Both the position numbers and the translations under genes were made by a program. Source: an uncultured Collinsella sp. (lineage in GTDB: Bacteria > Actinomycetota > Coriobacteriia > Coriobacteriales > Coriobacteriaceae). From it: a stretch of DNA of 13,872 nucleotides. The notes beneath the pieces were generated by a model. That model made no database searches, was not told where the DNA came from, and was given only the letters and a program-made list of their open reading frames with translations. How positions within the stretch are numbered: the first letter of the stretch is position 1; each line of letters starts with the position of its first letter. Positions 6,740 to 13,525 of this stretch are shown piece after piece. The stretch is taken from positions 1 through 13,872 of the forward strand of contig CAUFRO010000047.1 of assembly GCA_959027945.1 (NCBI GenBank), in the 5' to 3' direction.

Positions 6740-7378
6740 CTATTCAGCGCGCTTGATAGGATGACGAACCACAGTCTTAAGTTTCTCCGGCGCACACTTG
6801 CGTGGATCGGAAAGATAGATTTCGTGATGTAAACGGGTGTCTGAGAAGTCGGGGACATAGCCCTGCTCGGTCGCATATTCATGCATGGCGTCTACGGTTG
6901 CCGGCTCGCTGTCGTAGGGTCCGGTATGCATGCATTGAACGCAGAGACCCTCGTCAACTTTAAGCAGCTCGACGGCAGAAAAGTCCAGTTTCTTTTTGGC
7001 CGTGGCTTCCGCGACCGCCCAGTCAAAGTCATCCTGAGTGACGAAATCGGGCAGGCGGATGCACGAGATAAAGTTGAAATCGTCCTTGCGTACATAATCG
7101 ATGTCGCCGCTCGGGGAGTCTTGCCACCAGAAACCCTCGAGCGGCGGTACCACAAAGTCGAAATAACCCTCGATATTCCTTGAGCCTTTCTTCGACATCT
7201 TGACGGTATAGGCGATGCCGTAAAGCAGCGGCAGGGTGCTTTGATACTCTCCGCCTTCGGTATTTGGGTCGCCCTTTCCGCGAACGGCAACGTAGCTCAT
7301 AGGCGGGACAGTTACGATGCTCGGCTTGCTTGCAGGTTTGTAGAGCTCCTTGCATTCCTTCTTAAAGTCGAACGCCAT
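6740..7378 (-). CDS. GyrI-like small-molecule-binding domain protein
   Basis: A 212-residue soluble protein starting MAFDFKKECKELYKP and continuing SIVTVPPMSYVAVRGKGDPN, the opening of stand-alone GyrI-like-domain proteins. Later segments EGYFDFVVPPLEGFWW, CMHTGPYD and HHEIYLSDPRK also fit: the domain's last strands usually read 'HxGpY' and 'EIYLsdp'. There is no helix-turn-helix, so it is a free-standing domain rather than a regulator. Known relatives bind small ligands, some hydrolyse cyclopropanoid genotoxins, and the E. coli namesake GyrI/SbmC protects gyrase and is SOS-induced. AGAAAGGCGG precedes the ATG. A perfect LexA-type palindrome lies 57 nt upstream (7435-7448), so SOS induction is likely. 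Family is likely; exact function unknown. Confidence 0.85.
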   Translation of the reverse strand: MAFDFKKECKELYKPASKPSIVTVPPMSYVAVRGKGDPNTEGGEYQSTLPLLYGIAYTVKMSKKGSRNIEGYFDFVVPPLEGFWWQDSPSGDIDYVRKDDFNFISCIRLPDFVTQDDFDWAVAEATAKKKLDFSAVELLKVDEGLCVQCMHTGPYDSEPATVDAMHEYATEQGYVPDFSDTRLHHEIYLSDPRKCAPEKLKTVVRHPIKRAE

Positions 7379-7419
7379 GTTGGCCGCCTTTCTGCGTATT
7401 GGCCTGCTTAGATAACGGA

Positions 7420-7430
7420 ATCATATCATA
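7420..7430 (-). promoter_or_regulatory. -10 region of the GyrI-like gene
   Basis: Minus strand reads TATGATATGAT, containing two overlapping TATGAT hexamers (7425-7430 and 7420-7425), each matching five of six -10 consensus bases. The -35 position would fall within or at the edge of the LexA palindrome, so a bound repressor would block this promoter. Confidence 0.55.
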
Positions 7431-7434
7431 GAAA

Positions 7435-7448
7435 CGAACAGCTGTTCG
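7435..7448. promoter_or_regulatory. LexA binding site (SOS box), Gram-positive type
   Basis: CGAACAGCTGTTCG is a perfect 14-bp palindrome of the form CGAAC-N4-GTTCG, the LexA (DinR) box known from Bacillus and actinobacteria. It overlaps the expected -35 of the minus-strand GyrI-like gene. No plus-strand gene starts close enough (the next begins at 7650) for it to be the obvious target. Confidence 0.8.
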
Positions 7449-7564
7449 AATGATTTTGCTGACAGATAGAGATGCGTGCGTTGTGTTTGGCGGTCGGCCT
7501 GACCCCGTCGATGATTTCTCTGCCTCCCCGGCGCCTCATCTATGGCTGTCGTTTCCCCATATAA

Positions 7565-7599
7565 AACCTGCCAAAATGAACCTGTCCCTTTTTGGTCGG
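7565..7599. repeat. Short dispersed repeat, copy 1
   Basis: AACCTGCCAAA followed by ATGAACCTGTCCCTTTTTGG recurs at 13527-13558 with one extra G. Flanking bases allow a stem with one mismatch around the conserved ACCTGTCCC loop. It lies in the 200-nt spacer before the ABC transporter genes, which holds no other gene. Confidence 0.7.
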
Positions 7600-7649
7600 C
7601 GTGAAATGGGTAATACTAAAGAGTTATCCGACCAGATGGGAACCGATCG

Positions 7650-8351
7650 ATGGCCTATATCGAATTCAAAGACGTCATCAAAGCATACGGCGAGGGCGAT
7701 GCCCGCATCCATGCGCTCGACGGCGCGAGCTTTACCGTTGAGCGCGGTGAGCTTGCCATTATCCTGGGCGCTTCGGGCGCCGGCAAGACTACGGCGCTCA
7801 ACATCCTAGGCGGCATGGATACGGTAACCTCCGGCTCCGTGACAGTGGACGGGCGCGACGTGAGCTCTGCCAACGAGGCGCAGCTTGTGGAGTACCGCCG
7901 CGCCGACGTCGGCTTTGTCTTTCAGTTCTACAATCTGGTTCCCAACCTGACGGCGCTCGAAAACGTTGAGCTTGCAGCTCAGATCTGCCCCGATTCGCTC
8001 GATGCCGAACAGACGCTTCGCCAGGTTGGCCTGGGCGAGCGCCTCGCCAACTTCCCCGCGCAGCTTTCGGGCGGCGAGCAGCAGCGCGTGTCCATTGCCC
8101 GCGCACTGGCCAAGAACCCCAAGCTTCTTTTATGCGACGAGCCCACGGGCGCGCTCGACTATAAAACCGGCAAGCAGATCTTGCAGCTGCTGCAGGATAC
8201 CTGCCGCAAGCAGGGCATTACGGTCATCATCATCACGCACAACTCCGCGCTCGCGCCCATGGCCGATCGCCTGATCCGCTTTAAGAGTGGTCGCGTGGAG
8301 AGCGAGACGGTCCAGCAAAATCCCGTGCCTATCGAGACGATCGAGTGGTAG
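7650..8351 (+). CDS. ABC transporter ATP-binding protein, MacB/LolD class
   Basis: Cytoplasmic ATPase of 233 residues that powers the FtsX-type permease encoded next. Walker A GASGAGKT is at 40-47, the signature LSGGEQQR at 139-146, Walker B LLLCDE at 159-164 with EPTGALD, and the switch His at 197 in IITHNSA. The pattern VGFVFQFYNLVPNLTALENVELA is characteristic of the MacB/LolD/BceA group (type VII, mechanotransmitting systems). The start ATG at 7650 has only a weak ribosome-binding site (GGGA about 9 nt upstream). The stop is 5 nt before the permease ATG, implying translational coupling. Substrate unknown; members export antimicrobials, peptides or lipids, or sense bacitracin-like peptides. 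Confidence 0.93.
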   Translation: MAYIEFKDVIKAYGEGDARIHALDGASFTVERGELAIILGASGAGKTTALNILGGMDTVTSGSVTVDGRDVSSANEAQLVEYRRADVGFVFQFYNLVPNLTALENVELAAQICPDSLDAEQTLRQVGLGERLANFPAQLSGGEQQRVSIARALAKNPKLLLCDEPTGALDYKTGKQILQLLQDTCRKQGITVIIITHNSALAPMADRLIRFKSGRVESETVQQNPVPIETIEW

Positions 8352-8356
8352 CGCCC

Positions 8357-11122
8357 ATGGACCAGGACCGCCAAAACAGCCAAAACCACGATACGGAGCG
8401 CGCGGGTCGCGACCGGGAGTTTGCGACCTACCGCACCGCTCAGAGCTCAAACGATATGGTGCCGACGGTTTTTCGCCGTGGCATCTACCGTACAATCCGC
8501 GGCAGTCTTAAGCGCTTCTTGTCTATCGTGGTCATCACCGCGCTTGGCGTGAGCGTGATGTGCGGTCTTAAGGCAGGCTGCGAAGATTTGCGCGATTCGG
8601 TCGACGCCTATTTTGACCAGCAGAATGTCTATGACATTAACGTGCAGTCGACCTATGGCCTTACGCGCGACGATCTTGCGGCTATCCAAGAGGTCGACGG
8701 CGTCGAGACGGCCGAGGGTATCTACACCGAGACCGCCTACACCGCCGTGGGCACAACACGCGAGCGCGTGATCGTGCAAAGTCTTTCCAAGGAGAATATC
8801 GATCAACCGGTGCTGGTGAGCGGTGATTTGCCCGAGAGCGCCGATGAGGTCGCGGTGACTTCGAAGTTCCTGAAGGCTTCGGGCAAAAAGCTCGGCGATA
8901 CGGTGAGTTTTGCCGCCAATGACGCGAGCTCGTCGAACCAAAGTGCCAAGGACCAGTTTGCCGCGGGCGATTACACCATTACGGCCGAGGTCCTCGATCC
9001 CACCGACGTGAGCTCCGACTCGACAGTCAACGCCTTTCGCGCTGCTTCGGCTGCGGACTATAAGTTCTATGTGAACGAGGACGCCGCGACATCTTCTTCC
9101 TACTCCTCGGTCCACGTGATCGTCGAGGGAGCCAAGAGCCTCAGCTCCTATTCGGACGCCTACACGACAAAGATCAACGAGGTCAAGGGCAATATCGAGA
9201 TAATCCGCGAGGAGCGTGAGAAGGCACGTGCTCAGGAGTTGACGGTTGACACGCCGGCAAGCTTAGATGCGGCCGAACGCCAGGCGAATATGCTCTTTGG
9301 GATTGAACAGGGCAACATCGACCGTATGGCCGAGGGCAGCGAGGAGCGCGTCCAAGCTCAGGCCGAGTTGGACCAGCGCCGCGCCGCCGCCAACCAACAA
9401 TTCGCCGATGCCCGCGCCGAGCTTTCCGATCTAGGCGAATGTACGTGGTACATCCAGGACCGCGGCAATATCGCAAGCTACTCGAGCGTGGAAAGCGATA
9501 GCTCGTCAATTGAGGCCATCGCCACGGTGTTCCCGTTTATCTTCTTTATCGTCGCCGTGCTCATCAGCCTTACCACCGCTACGCGCATGGTCGAGGAGGA
9601 GCGCACGCTTATTGGCCTGTACAAGGCGCTCGGCTATTCACGTGGGCGTATTCTGTCCAAATACGTGGACTACTCGCTGTGGGCGTGTCTGATCGGCGGC
9701 GTGCTCGGCAACATCATCGGATTTGTGGGCCTGCCGCTGTTCCTGTTTACGGTGTTCGACGACATGTACTCGCTGCCCCAGATGCTGCTTTCGTACGACA
9801 TCGTGTCGTCGCTCGTGTCGGTGGCGCTGTTTGCCGTGGGCGTGGTGGGCGCTACGATTATCGCCTGCCGCCACGAGATGTCCGAGACCCCAGCCTCGCT
9901 TATGCGTCCCAAGGCCCCGCGTGCCGGCTCGCGCATCTTGCTTGAGCGCATCGGCTTTATCTGGCGTCGCATGGGCTTTTTGAACAAGGTGGCGGCGCGT
10001 AACCTGTTCCGCTACAAAAAGCGCGCCTTTATGACCATCTTTGGCATCGCGGGCTGCACAGCGCTTGTAATTTGCGGCATGGGCATTCGTGATACGTCGG
10101 TCGCGCTGTCGCCCAAGCAGTACGGCCACGTCACGCGCTACGATCTGCTGGCGGTCGCCAATCCCGACGATTTTTCACAGACGTGCGCGGCATTGGATGG
10201 GCGCAGCGCGTCCAATGATTCCAACGTGACCGTGACTTCGACGCTGCCGATTATGACCGACAACGTCACCTTTACATTTGGCGGCAAGAGCGAGACTGTG
10301 CAGCTGATCGTGGTGCCCGATGACCGCACGAGTGACTTGGGCGATTACGTGCGTCTGGAGGATGAGTCCAAAGAACCGCTGCCTTTGCGTGACGGAGACG
10401 TGTATCTGAGCAAAAGTTCACAGCTGGTGCTGGGGATTCAGCCGGGCGATACGGCTCACGTCCAGGATTCGTCGCTCAATGTTGCCAAGGTCAAAGTCAG
10501 CGACATTTCGCTTAACTATCTGGGCAACACGCTTTACATGACGCAGGGCACCTATGAGCGCACGTTCGGCCGAAGCGCGCGTCTTAACGGCATCTTTGCA
10601 CTGCTCAAGGGTTCGTCGGCCGACCAGATTGCGTTTAGCAAGAATCTTAAGAGTGACGGTTGGCTTACGATTTCGAGTACGGCCGAGCATTGGGAAAACT
10701 ATGAGGCGAACTTTACGATTATCAATTCGGTCGTGGTGCTCGTGACCTTTATGGCGGCGTGCCTGTCGTTTGTGGTGGTGTTTACGCTGTCCAACACGAA
10801 TATCTCCGAGCGCGAGCGCGAGCTGGCGACCATTAAGGTGTTGGGCTTCCGTCGCGGCGAGGTGCACCACTACGTCAACAAGGAGACGTTGATCCTCACG
10901 GCGATTGGCGCCGCACTGGGCGTACCGCTAGGCGGCTTGCTGGCCGAGAGTTTTACGTACATCCTGCAGATGCCGTCGCTGTATTTTGATGTTGAGGTCG
11001 AGCCGCTGAGCTACGTGCTATCCGTGTTGCTGGCCTTTGCCTTTACGTTTATCGTCAACCTTGCCACCAATCGAACGCTCAACAAGATCGACATGGTCGG
11101 CGCCCTCAAGAGCGCCGAGTAA
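8357..11122 (+). CDS. FtsX-like ABC transporter permease, double FtsX domain
   Basis: Membrane partner of the preceding ATPase, 921 residues. TM1 is at about 53-73 (RFLSIVVITALGVSVMCG). An external domain follows to about 385, with a charged coiled-coil-like stretch at 275-358 rich in Glu, Arg, Gln and Ala. The first FtsX core begins near 385 (FPFIFFIVAVLISL, EEERTLIGLYKALGYSRG). A fifth helix near 556 (AFMTIFGIAGCTALVICG) opens the second half, with another external domain and a second FtsX core from about 788 (ERERELATIKVLGFRRGEV). It ends MVGALKSAE. A GTG at 8345 overlapping the ATPase stop is in frame, but ATG 8357 is preferred. Neither has a good ribosome-binding site, so coupling is likely. 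The last codons are part of a repeat recurring at 13569. Substrate unknown. Confidence 0.92.
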   Translation: MDQDRQNSQNHDTERAGRDREFATYRTAQSSNDMVPTVFRRGIYRTIRGSLKRFLSIVVITALGVSVMCGLKAGCEDLRDSVDAYFDQQNVYDINVQSTYGLTRDDLAAIQEVDGVETAEGIYTETAYTAVGTTRERVIVQSLSKENIDQPVLVSGDLPESADEVAVTSKFLKASGKKLGDTVSFAANDASSSNQSAKDQFAAGDYTITAEVLDPTDVSSDSTVNAFRAASAADYKFYVNEDAATSSSYSSVHVIVEGAKSLSSYSDAYTTKINEVKGNIEIIREEREKARAQELTVDTPASLDAAERQANMLFGIEQGNIDRMAEGSEERVQAQAELDQRRAAANQQFADARAELSDLGECTWYIQDRGNIASYSSVESDSSSIEAIATVFPFIFFIVAVLISLTTATRMVEEERTLIGLYKALGYSRGRILSKYVDYSLWACLIGGVLGNIIGFVGLPLFLFTVFDDMYSLPQMLLSYDIVSSLVSVALFAVGVVGATIIACRHEMSETPASLMRPKAPRAGSRILLERIGFIWRRMGFLNKVAARNLFRYKKRAFMTIFGIAGCTALVICGMGIRDTSVALSPKQYGHVTRYDLLAVANPDDFSQTCAALDGRSASNDSNVTVTSTLPIMTDNVTFTFGGKSETVQLIVVPDDRTSDLGDYVRLEDESKEPLPLRDGDVYLSKSSQLVLGIQPGDTAHVQDSSLNVAKVKVSDISLNYLGNTLYMTQGTYERTFGRSARLNGIFALLKGSSADQIAFSKNLKSDGWLTISSTAEHWENYEANFTIINSVVVLVTFMAACLSFVVVFTLSNTNISERERELATIKVLGFRRGEVHHYVNKETLILTAIGAALGVPLGGLLAESFTYILQMPSLYFDVEVEPLSYVLSVLLAFAFTFIVNLATNRTLNKIDMVGALKSAE

Positions 11123-11180
11123 CCTGCCTGGGATTCAAGCTGTAGCGAGCTGTAATGTACCACAACCGCATTTTTGCATA

Positions 11181-11224
11181 AACCGCCACGCCGATTGCAT
11201 ATTTCGGCGGGGCGGTTGCTTTTT
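11181..11224 (+). terminator. Terminator of the ABC transporter operon (within repeat copy 1)
   Basis: AACCGCCACGCCG (11181-11193) pairs with CGGCGGGGCGGTT (11205-11217) except for one position, around an 11-nt loop, followed by GCTTTTT. It is an intrinsic terminator about 60 nt after the permease stop. The copy at 13654 has a perfect stem. Confidence 0.8.
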
Positions 11225-11249
11225 GCCCGCGGGTACCCCAGGGGGCGAC

Positions 11250-11306
11250 GTGCAAATTCCGGAGTATTCAGCATCCCGGAGCCCGCGGGTGCGGGAGCGG
11301 GCGCAC
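11250..11306 (+). ncRNA. Candidate three-way-junction RNA, copy 1
   Basis: The segment folds as P1 GTGC/GCAC (11250-11253/11303-11306), P2 TCCGG/CCGGA (11258-11262/11276-11280) and P3 GCCCGC/GCGGGC (11281-11286/11297-11302). P2, P3 and P1 abut with no unpaired bases and a 4-nt AAAT joins P1 to P2. The P2 loop is AGTATTCAGCATC. Copy 2 (13723-13779) keeps the same fold with a C-to-T change that preserves P3 as G-U. It is placed just after a terminator, so transcription would need to start nearby or read through. Function unknown; inference from sequence only. Confidence 0.45.
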
Positions 11307-11369
11307 AAAACAGCGCTTAAAGTCCTGATTCTGAGCCCCCAACGCCTCAAGAGCCGCTCGTTTTTTACA

Positions 11370-11460
11370 GGATGCGGCCCATGGCGCCTGCCTTTCGCCC
11401 AAAATCCAGTATGCAGGTGCCCTCGGCTGCTGAATACTCCAAAAAATGCACGCCGCATCC
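11370..11460 (-). ncRNA. Candidate three-way-junction RNA, diverged minus-strand copy
   Basis: On the minus strand: P1 GGATGCGGC/GCCGCATCC (11452-11460/11370-11378, 9 bp perfect), P2 TTGG/CCGA (11439-11442/11423-11426) and P3 GGCACCTGC/GCAGGCGCC (11413-11421/11383-11391, 9 bp with one G-U). The P2 loop is AGTATTCAGCAG. It shares GTGCA, six bases of mostly T, then GGAGTATTCAGCA with the plus-strand copies, although the stems differ almost completely. This pattern (same junction layout and loop, different paired bases) suggests RNA structure rather than simple repeat DNA. Confidence 0.45.
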
Positions 11461-11464
11461 TACC

Positions 11465-11497
11465 CCACGCACCCGCAGCTACTCTGCGAGTGCGTGG
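11465..11497. repeat. Short hairpin between the RNA candidate and the 25-bp hairpin
   Basis: CCACGCAC (11465-11472) pairs with GTGCGTGG (11490-11497). After one C/A mismatch an inner CGCAG/CTGCG stem (11474-11478/11484-11488) closes a 5-nt loop. There is no T-tract on either strand. The gene-free region 11123-11757 consists of the repeat, RNA candidates, this hairpin and the next one; 11574-11757 holds only a solo AGTTGCGGT at 11650-11658 and the leader of the XRE gene. Confidence 0.6.
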
Positions 11498-11507
11498 CCT
11501 AATAGTA

Positions 11508-11573
11508 AGTTGCGGTGGAATAGTTCCCGTTTATGGCTCTGCTATGCCAAACGGGAACTATTCCACCGCAACT
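11508..11573. repeat. Perfect 25-bp-stem hairpin A, upstream of XRE gene
   Basis: Arms 11508-11532 and 11549-11573 are exact complements with a 16-nt loop. The arm opens AGTTGCGGTG and closes GTTT. Hairpin B at 12729-12795 has the same stem length, the same ends and almost the same loop length, but a different interior. No T-tract. A and B flank the XRE regulator gene. Confidence 0.9.
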
Positions 11574-11757
11574 AATCGAGAGGGCTCTTGGTTGTTATTT
11601 GCACTGACATTTGTCATGAAATGGCAGGCCATTAGGGGTTGCTACTCGTAGTTGCGGTAGGGTTGGGGCAGATTCTAACTAGAAATGGTGGTCGCTACCG
11701 GTTGTTCTCGGCATACTCGGCTCATTCGATTACGGTCGCCACATGAAAGGAACTGTC

Positions 11758-12678
11758 ATGGATCTTGCGATGGCACATCGCCTCGTCGATCGCCGCAAAG
11801 CTGCCGGTCTTTCCCAAGAGGCGCTTGCTGCTCAGCTTGGCGTAAGTCGCCAGGCTGTCAGTAAATGGGAGCGCAGTGAGTCCTCACCCGATACCGATAA
11901 CCTTATTGCGCTCGCCGCACTGTATGGCGTGTCGTTGGACGAGCTGTTGTATGGGGAAGCGGCTAGCGATGCCGACGACCTTGAGGACGGCAGTGCCGAC
12001 ACCGAGACGGCGGATGTGGCTGACGAGGCTGAGGCTTCTACTGAGCACGCCGATTGCGGCGACAAACCACTTGTCGATATTTCCCTCGCGCGCGGCATCC
12101 ACGTCATTGATCCCAATAAAGGCGAGGAAGTCCATGTTGGCTGGAGCGGCATCCATGTGACCAACGACCGCAAGGGTGAAGAGGTGCACGTGGGGCCGGG
12201 CGGCGTACATATTGACACGCTAGAGGACGACGGGCACAGCGTGCACACCAATGCCGATGGCACCGTGGTTATCGACGGCGAACAATTCTCCAGCTGGAAA
12301 GAGGCGCGCGACAAGCTCGACCATCATGGCAAGCATTTCCACACCAAGCTCGGTCGCGCGTGGAATAAGTTCCCCTTCCCCGTGCTTGTCGCCCTCGCCT
12401 ATCTGGCGCTCGGCACTATTTGCGGCGTGTGGACTACGGGACTTTTCCTCGTCTTTTTGATTCCCGTCTACTACGCGCTTGGCGATTTCATCGACCGACG
12501 TCATCTGTCAAAGCTTGTCGACGCCGTCTACCCGGCAGCTGTCATAACTTGGTTCCTCTACATGTGGCTCTGCCTGGGACAGCCCCATCCCGCATGGGTC
12601 ATCCTCATCACGATCCCCATCGTAAAAACGCTTATGCACTGGTGCCGCAAACAATGGAAGCACCGCAAACAGGCCTAA
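11758..12678 (+). CDS. Membrane-anchored XRE-family regulator with His-containing repeats
   Basis: 306-residue protein. An XRE/Cro-type helix-turn-helix fills residues 5-64 (AHRLVDRRKAAGLSQEALAA, then QAVSKWERSESSPD), so it probably binds DNA. An acidic linker (68-100) leads to three 18-residue units starting at Gly 113, 131 and 149 (GIHVIDPNKGEEVHVGWS, GIHVTNDRKGEEVHVGPG, then a looser third). A His-rich stretch follows (HHGKHFH, 189-195), then four predicted membrane helices at about 208-225, 227-244, 256-274 and 277-295. The start at 11758 is chosen because GAAAGGA precedes it; an upstream ATG (11743) overlaps that site. The layout suggests a membrane-tethered regulator sensing an envelope or metal signal, which is inference. 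No partner gene is obvious; the ABC operon upstream is separated by 635 nt with a terminator. Confidence 0.85.
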   Translation: MDLAMAHRLVDRRKAAGLSQEALAAQLGVSRQAVSKWERSESSPDTDNLIALAALYGVSLDELLYGEAASDADDLEDGSADTETADVADEAEASTEHADCGDKPLVDISLARGIHVIDPNKGEEVHVGWSGIHVTNDRKGEEVHVGPGGVHIDTLEDDGHSVHTNADGTVVIDGEQFSSWKEARDKLDHHGKHFHTKLGRAWNKFPFPVLVALAYLALGTICGVWTTGLFLVFLIPVYYALGDFIDRRHLSKLVDAVYPAAVITWFLYMWLCLGQPHPAWVILITIPIVKTLMHWCRKQWKHRKQA

Positions 12679-12728
12679 ACCGCCCTAACCCGCCAGCGCC
12701 ACTCATCCGACACCGCCCGTCCCTTCCA

Positions 12729-12795
12729 AGTTGCGGTGATATAGGGACTGTTTTGAGGCTCCAAAGCGCCAAACAGTCCCTATATCACCGCAACT
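12729..12795. repeat. Perfect 25-bp-stem hairpin B, downstream of XRE gene
   Basis: Arms 12729-12753 and 12771-12795 are exact complements around a 17-nt loop. Compared with hairpin A, 19 of 25 stem positions are identical and six differ (stem positions 11, 12, 17, 18, 19, 21), each compensated in the opposite arm. It lies 50 nt after the XRE stop. It has no T-tract, so it is unlike an ordinary terminator. Confidence 0.9.
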
Positions 12796-12858
12796 AACAA
12801 ACAATTGGGTCAGTTCCGGCACGGAGATAAGCATTGAGCTGACCGCGCGCCAAGAAAA

Positions 12859-12998
12859 GGGCCTATTTACTACGTTTAGCCCGAAGGGGCCGACCATACC
12901 CGCTTTTTTCGAAAACTGGCAAGCTTTCTACCTGCGGTTTTATTTTTACAATCTTTGTCATGGTCGAGGGTGTGGTAGCAAACGTAGTAGATAGGTCC
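12859..12998. repeat. 140-bp imperfect inverted repeat in the XRE to 13126 spacer
   Basis: Arms 12859-12877 and 12980-12998 (CTAT-TACTACGTTT type) match at 17 of 19 positions when inverted. Exactly 14 nt further in on each side lies GACCAT (12892-12897) and its inverse ATGGTC (12960-12965). The central part is A/T-rich with T-runs. A smaller hairpin (GGTCAG/CTGACC) lies just before it near 12814-12843. The 447-nt spacer 12679-13125 otherwise holds only hairpin B; I see no gene, and 12999-13110 shows nothing distinctive. Confidence 0.65.
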
Positions 12999-13125
12999 AT
13001 TTTGTGGCAACGGATCATTCAAGCTCAATCTCGAAGGCTGAAGAGAGCCTCTCATCCACGCCTGCGAGCGAAAACCAAATAGAATGAAAGGCAAATGGAA
13101 AGCCCGTTTGACGAGCGGAGAACAT

Positions 13126-13446
13126 ATGCGCGACGTAGCCGAAAGCGACTGGAAGCTGTTTAAGAAAATGCTTCCTCAATGGCAAGAACGTTATATGGAA
13201 AAGCTCATCGGCCGGTACGTTGAGATGCTGAACGGCGACAGCGAAGCGTCCAGTAGATTTTGGGCGCTAGAAGAGCGTATCAATAGGGATAAGCTGTCCT
13301 CAGGAGTGCTGGTGAACGACCTTCGCCGCAGTACAATGCACCGTGAGATAGCCAATTTGCTTATCGACAGCGTGATTACCCTCGACGATCTTGACGGTTT
13401 TACCGAAGACATTAAAAGCTATGCGCAACACTGGACTGGCCAGTAA
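13126..13446 (+). CDS. Small conserved-looking hypothetical protein
   Basis: I cannot assign a function. The 106-residue product starts MRDVAESDWKLFKKMLPQWQ, is charged and predicted largely helical, and has no signal peptide or membrane segment. Segments VEMLNGDSEASSRFWALEERI and DLDGFTEDIKSY look like a compact soluble all-alpha protein of a type I recall among gut-bacterial hypotheticals, usually as a lone gene. The ATG at 13126 is preferred because GGAG (13117-13120) precedes it at 5 nt; an in-frame ATG at 13084 would add 14 residues but lacks a ribosome-binding site. It has less extreme GC than neighbouring core genes and sits between repeat elements, suggesting accessory DNA. A hairpin and terminator follow. 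Confidence 0.75.
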   Translation: MRDVAESDWKLFKKMLPQWQERYMEKLIGRYVEMLNGDSEASSRFWALEERINRDKLSSGVLVNDLRRSTMHREIANLLIDSVITLDDLDGFTEDIKSYAQHWTGQ

Positions 13447-13479
13447 GAGCACTGAACGACAGACATCCCCAGCAAAGCG

Positions 13480-13521
13480 GGGCAAACGCCGGGCCACCTA
13501 ATGGTTGTCCGGCGTTTGTCC
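13480..13521 (+). repeat. 13-bp hairpin after the hypothetical gene
   Basis: 13480-13492 pairs with 13509-13521 (GGCAAACGCCGG with CCGGCGTTTGTC, one G-U) around a 16-nt loop. No T-tract follows, so it may be an RNA 3'-end stabiliser or a Rho-independent site of low strength. Confidence 0.6.
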
Positions 13522-13525
13522 AGAT

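Larger units (their letters stand above)
11099..11336 (+). repeat. About 240-bp dispersed repeat, copy 1
   Basis: Matches 13569-13812 in the same orientation. It begins inside the last codons of the permease gene (AAGAGCGCCGAGTAACC, including the stop) and continues through GGGATTCAAGCTGTAGCGAGC. After a diverged 30-nt patch it runs through a terminator hairpin, a GGGGGCG tract and a candidate structured RNA to about GAGCCCC. The core from about 11179 to 11310 differs from copy 2 at only about ten positions by eye. Reading frames open through both copies change amino acids freely, so this is not conserved as protein. Confidence 0.85.

Noticed and set aside
7594..7633. GGTCGG/CCGACC inverted repeat before the ABC genes as an operator
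   Set aside because: Only 6 bp with a long gap, overlapping the dispersed repeat; too weak to call.
11135..11458. Minus-strand frame whose product resembles that of the frame at 13563-13781 (both contain GKKQPPRRNMQSA)
   Set aside because: The similarity follows from the 240-bp DNA repeat. Differences between copies often change the amino acid, and opposite-strand frames are open equally, so coding selection is not supported.
11508..11573. Hairpins A and B as ordinary terminators
   Set aside because: Neither has a T-tract on either strand, A follows no gene closely, and the paired sequence similarity points to a repeat family instead.
11605..11616. TGACATTTGTCA as an operator of the XRE gene
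   Set aside because: A 5-bp half-site palindrome is expected by chance at this window size, and no promoter could be placed around it.
12703..12897. 64-codon minus-strand frame
   Set aside because: It is composed of hairpin B and part of the 12859 inverted repeat, with no ribosome-binding site.
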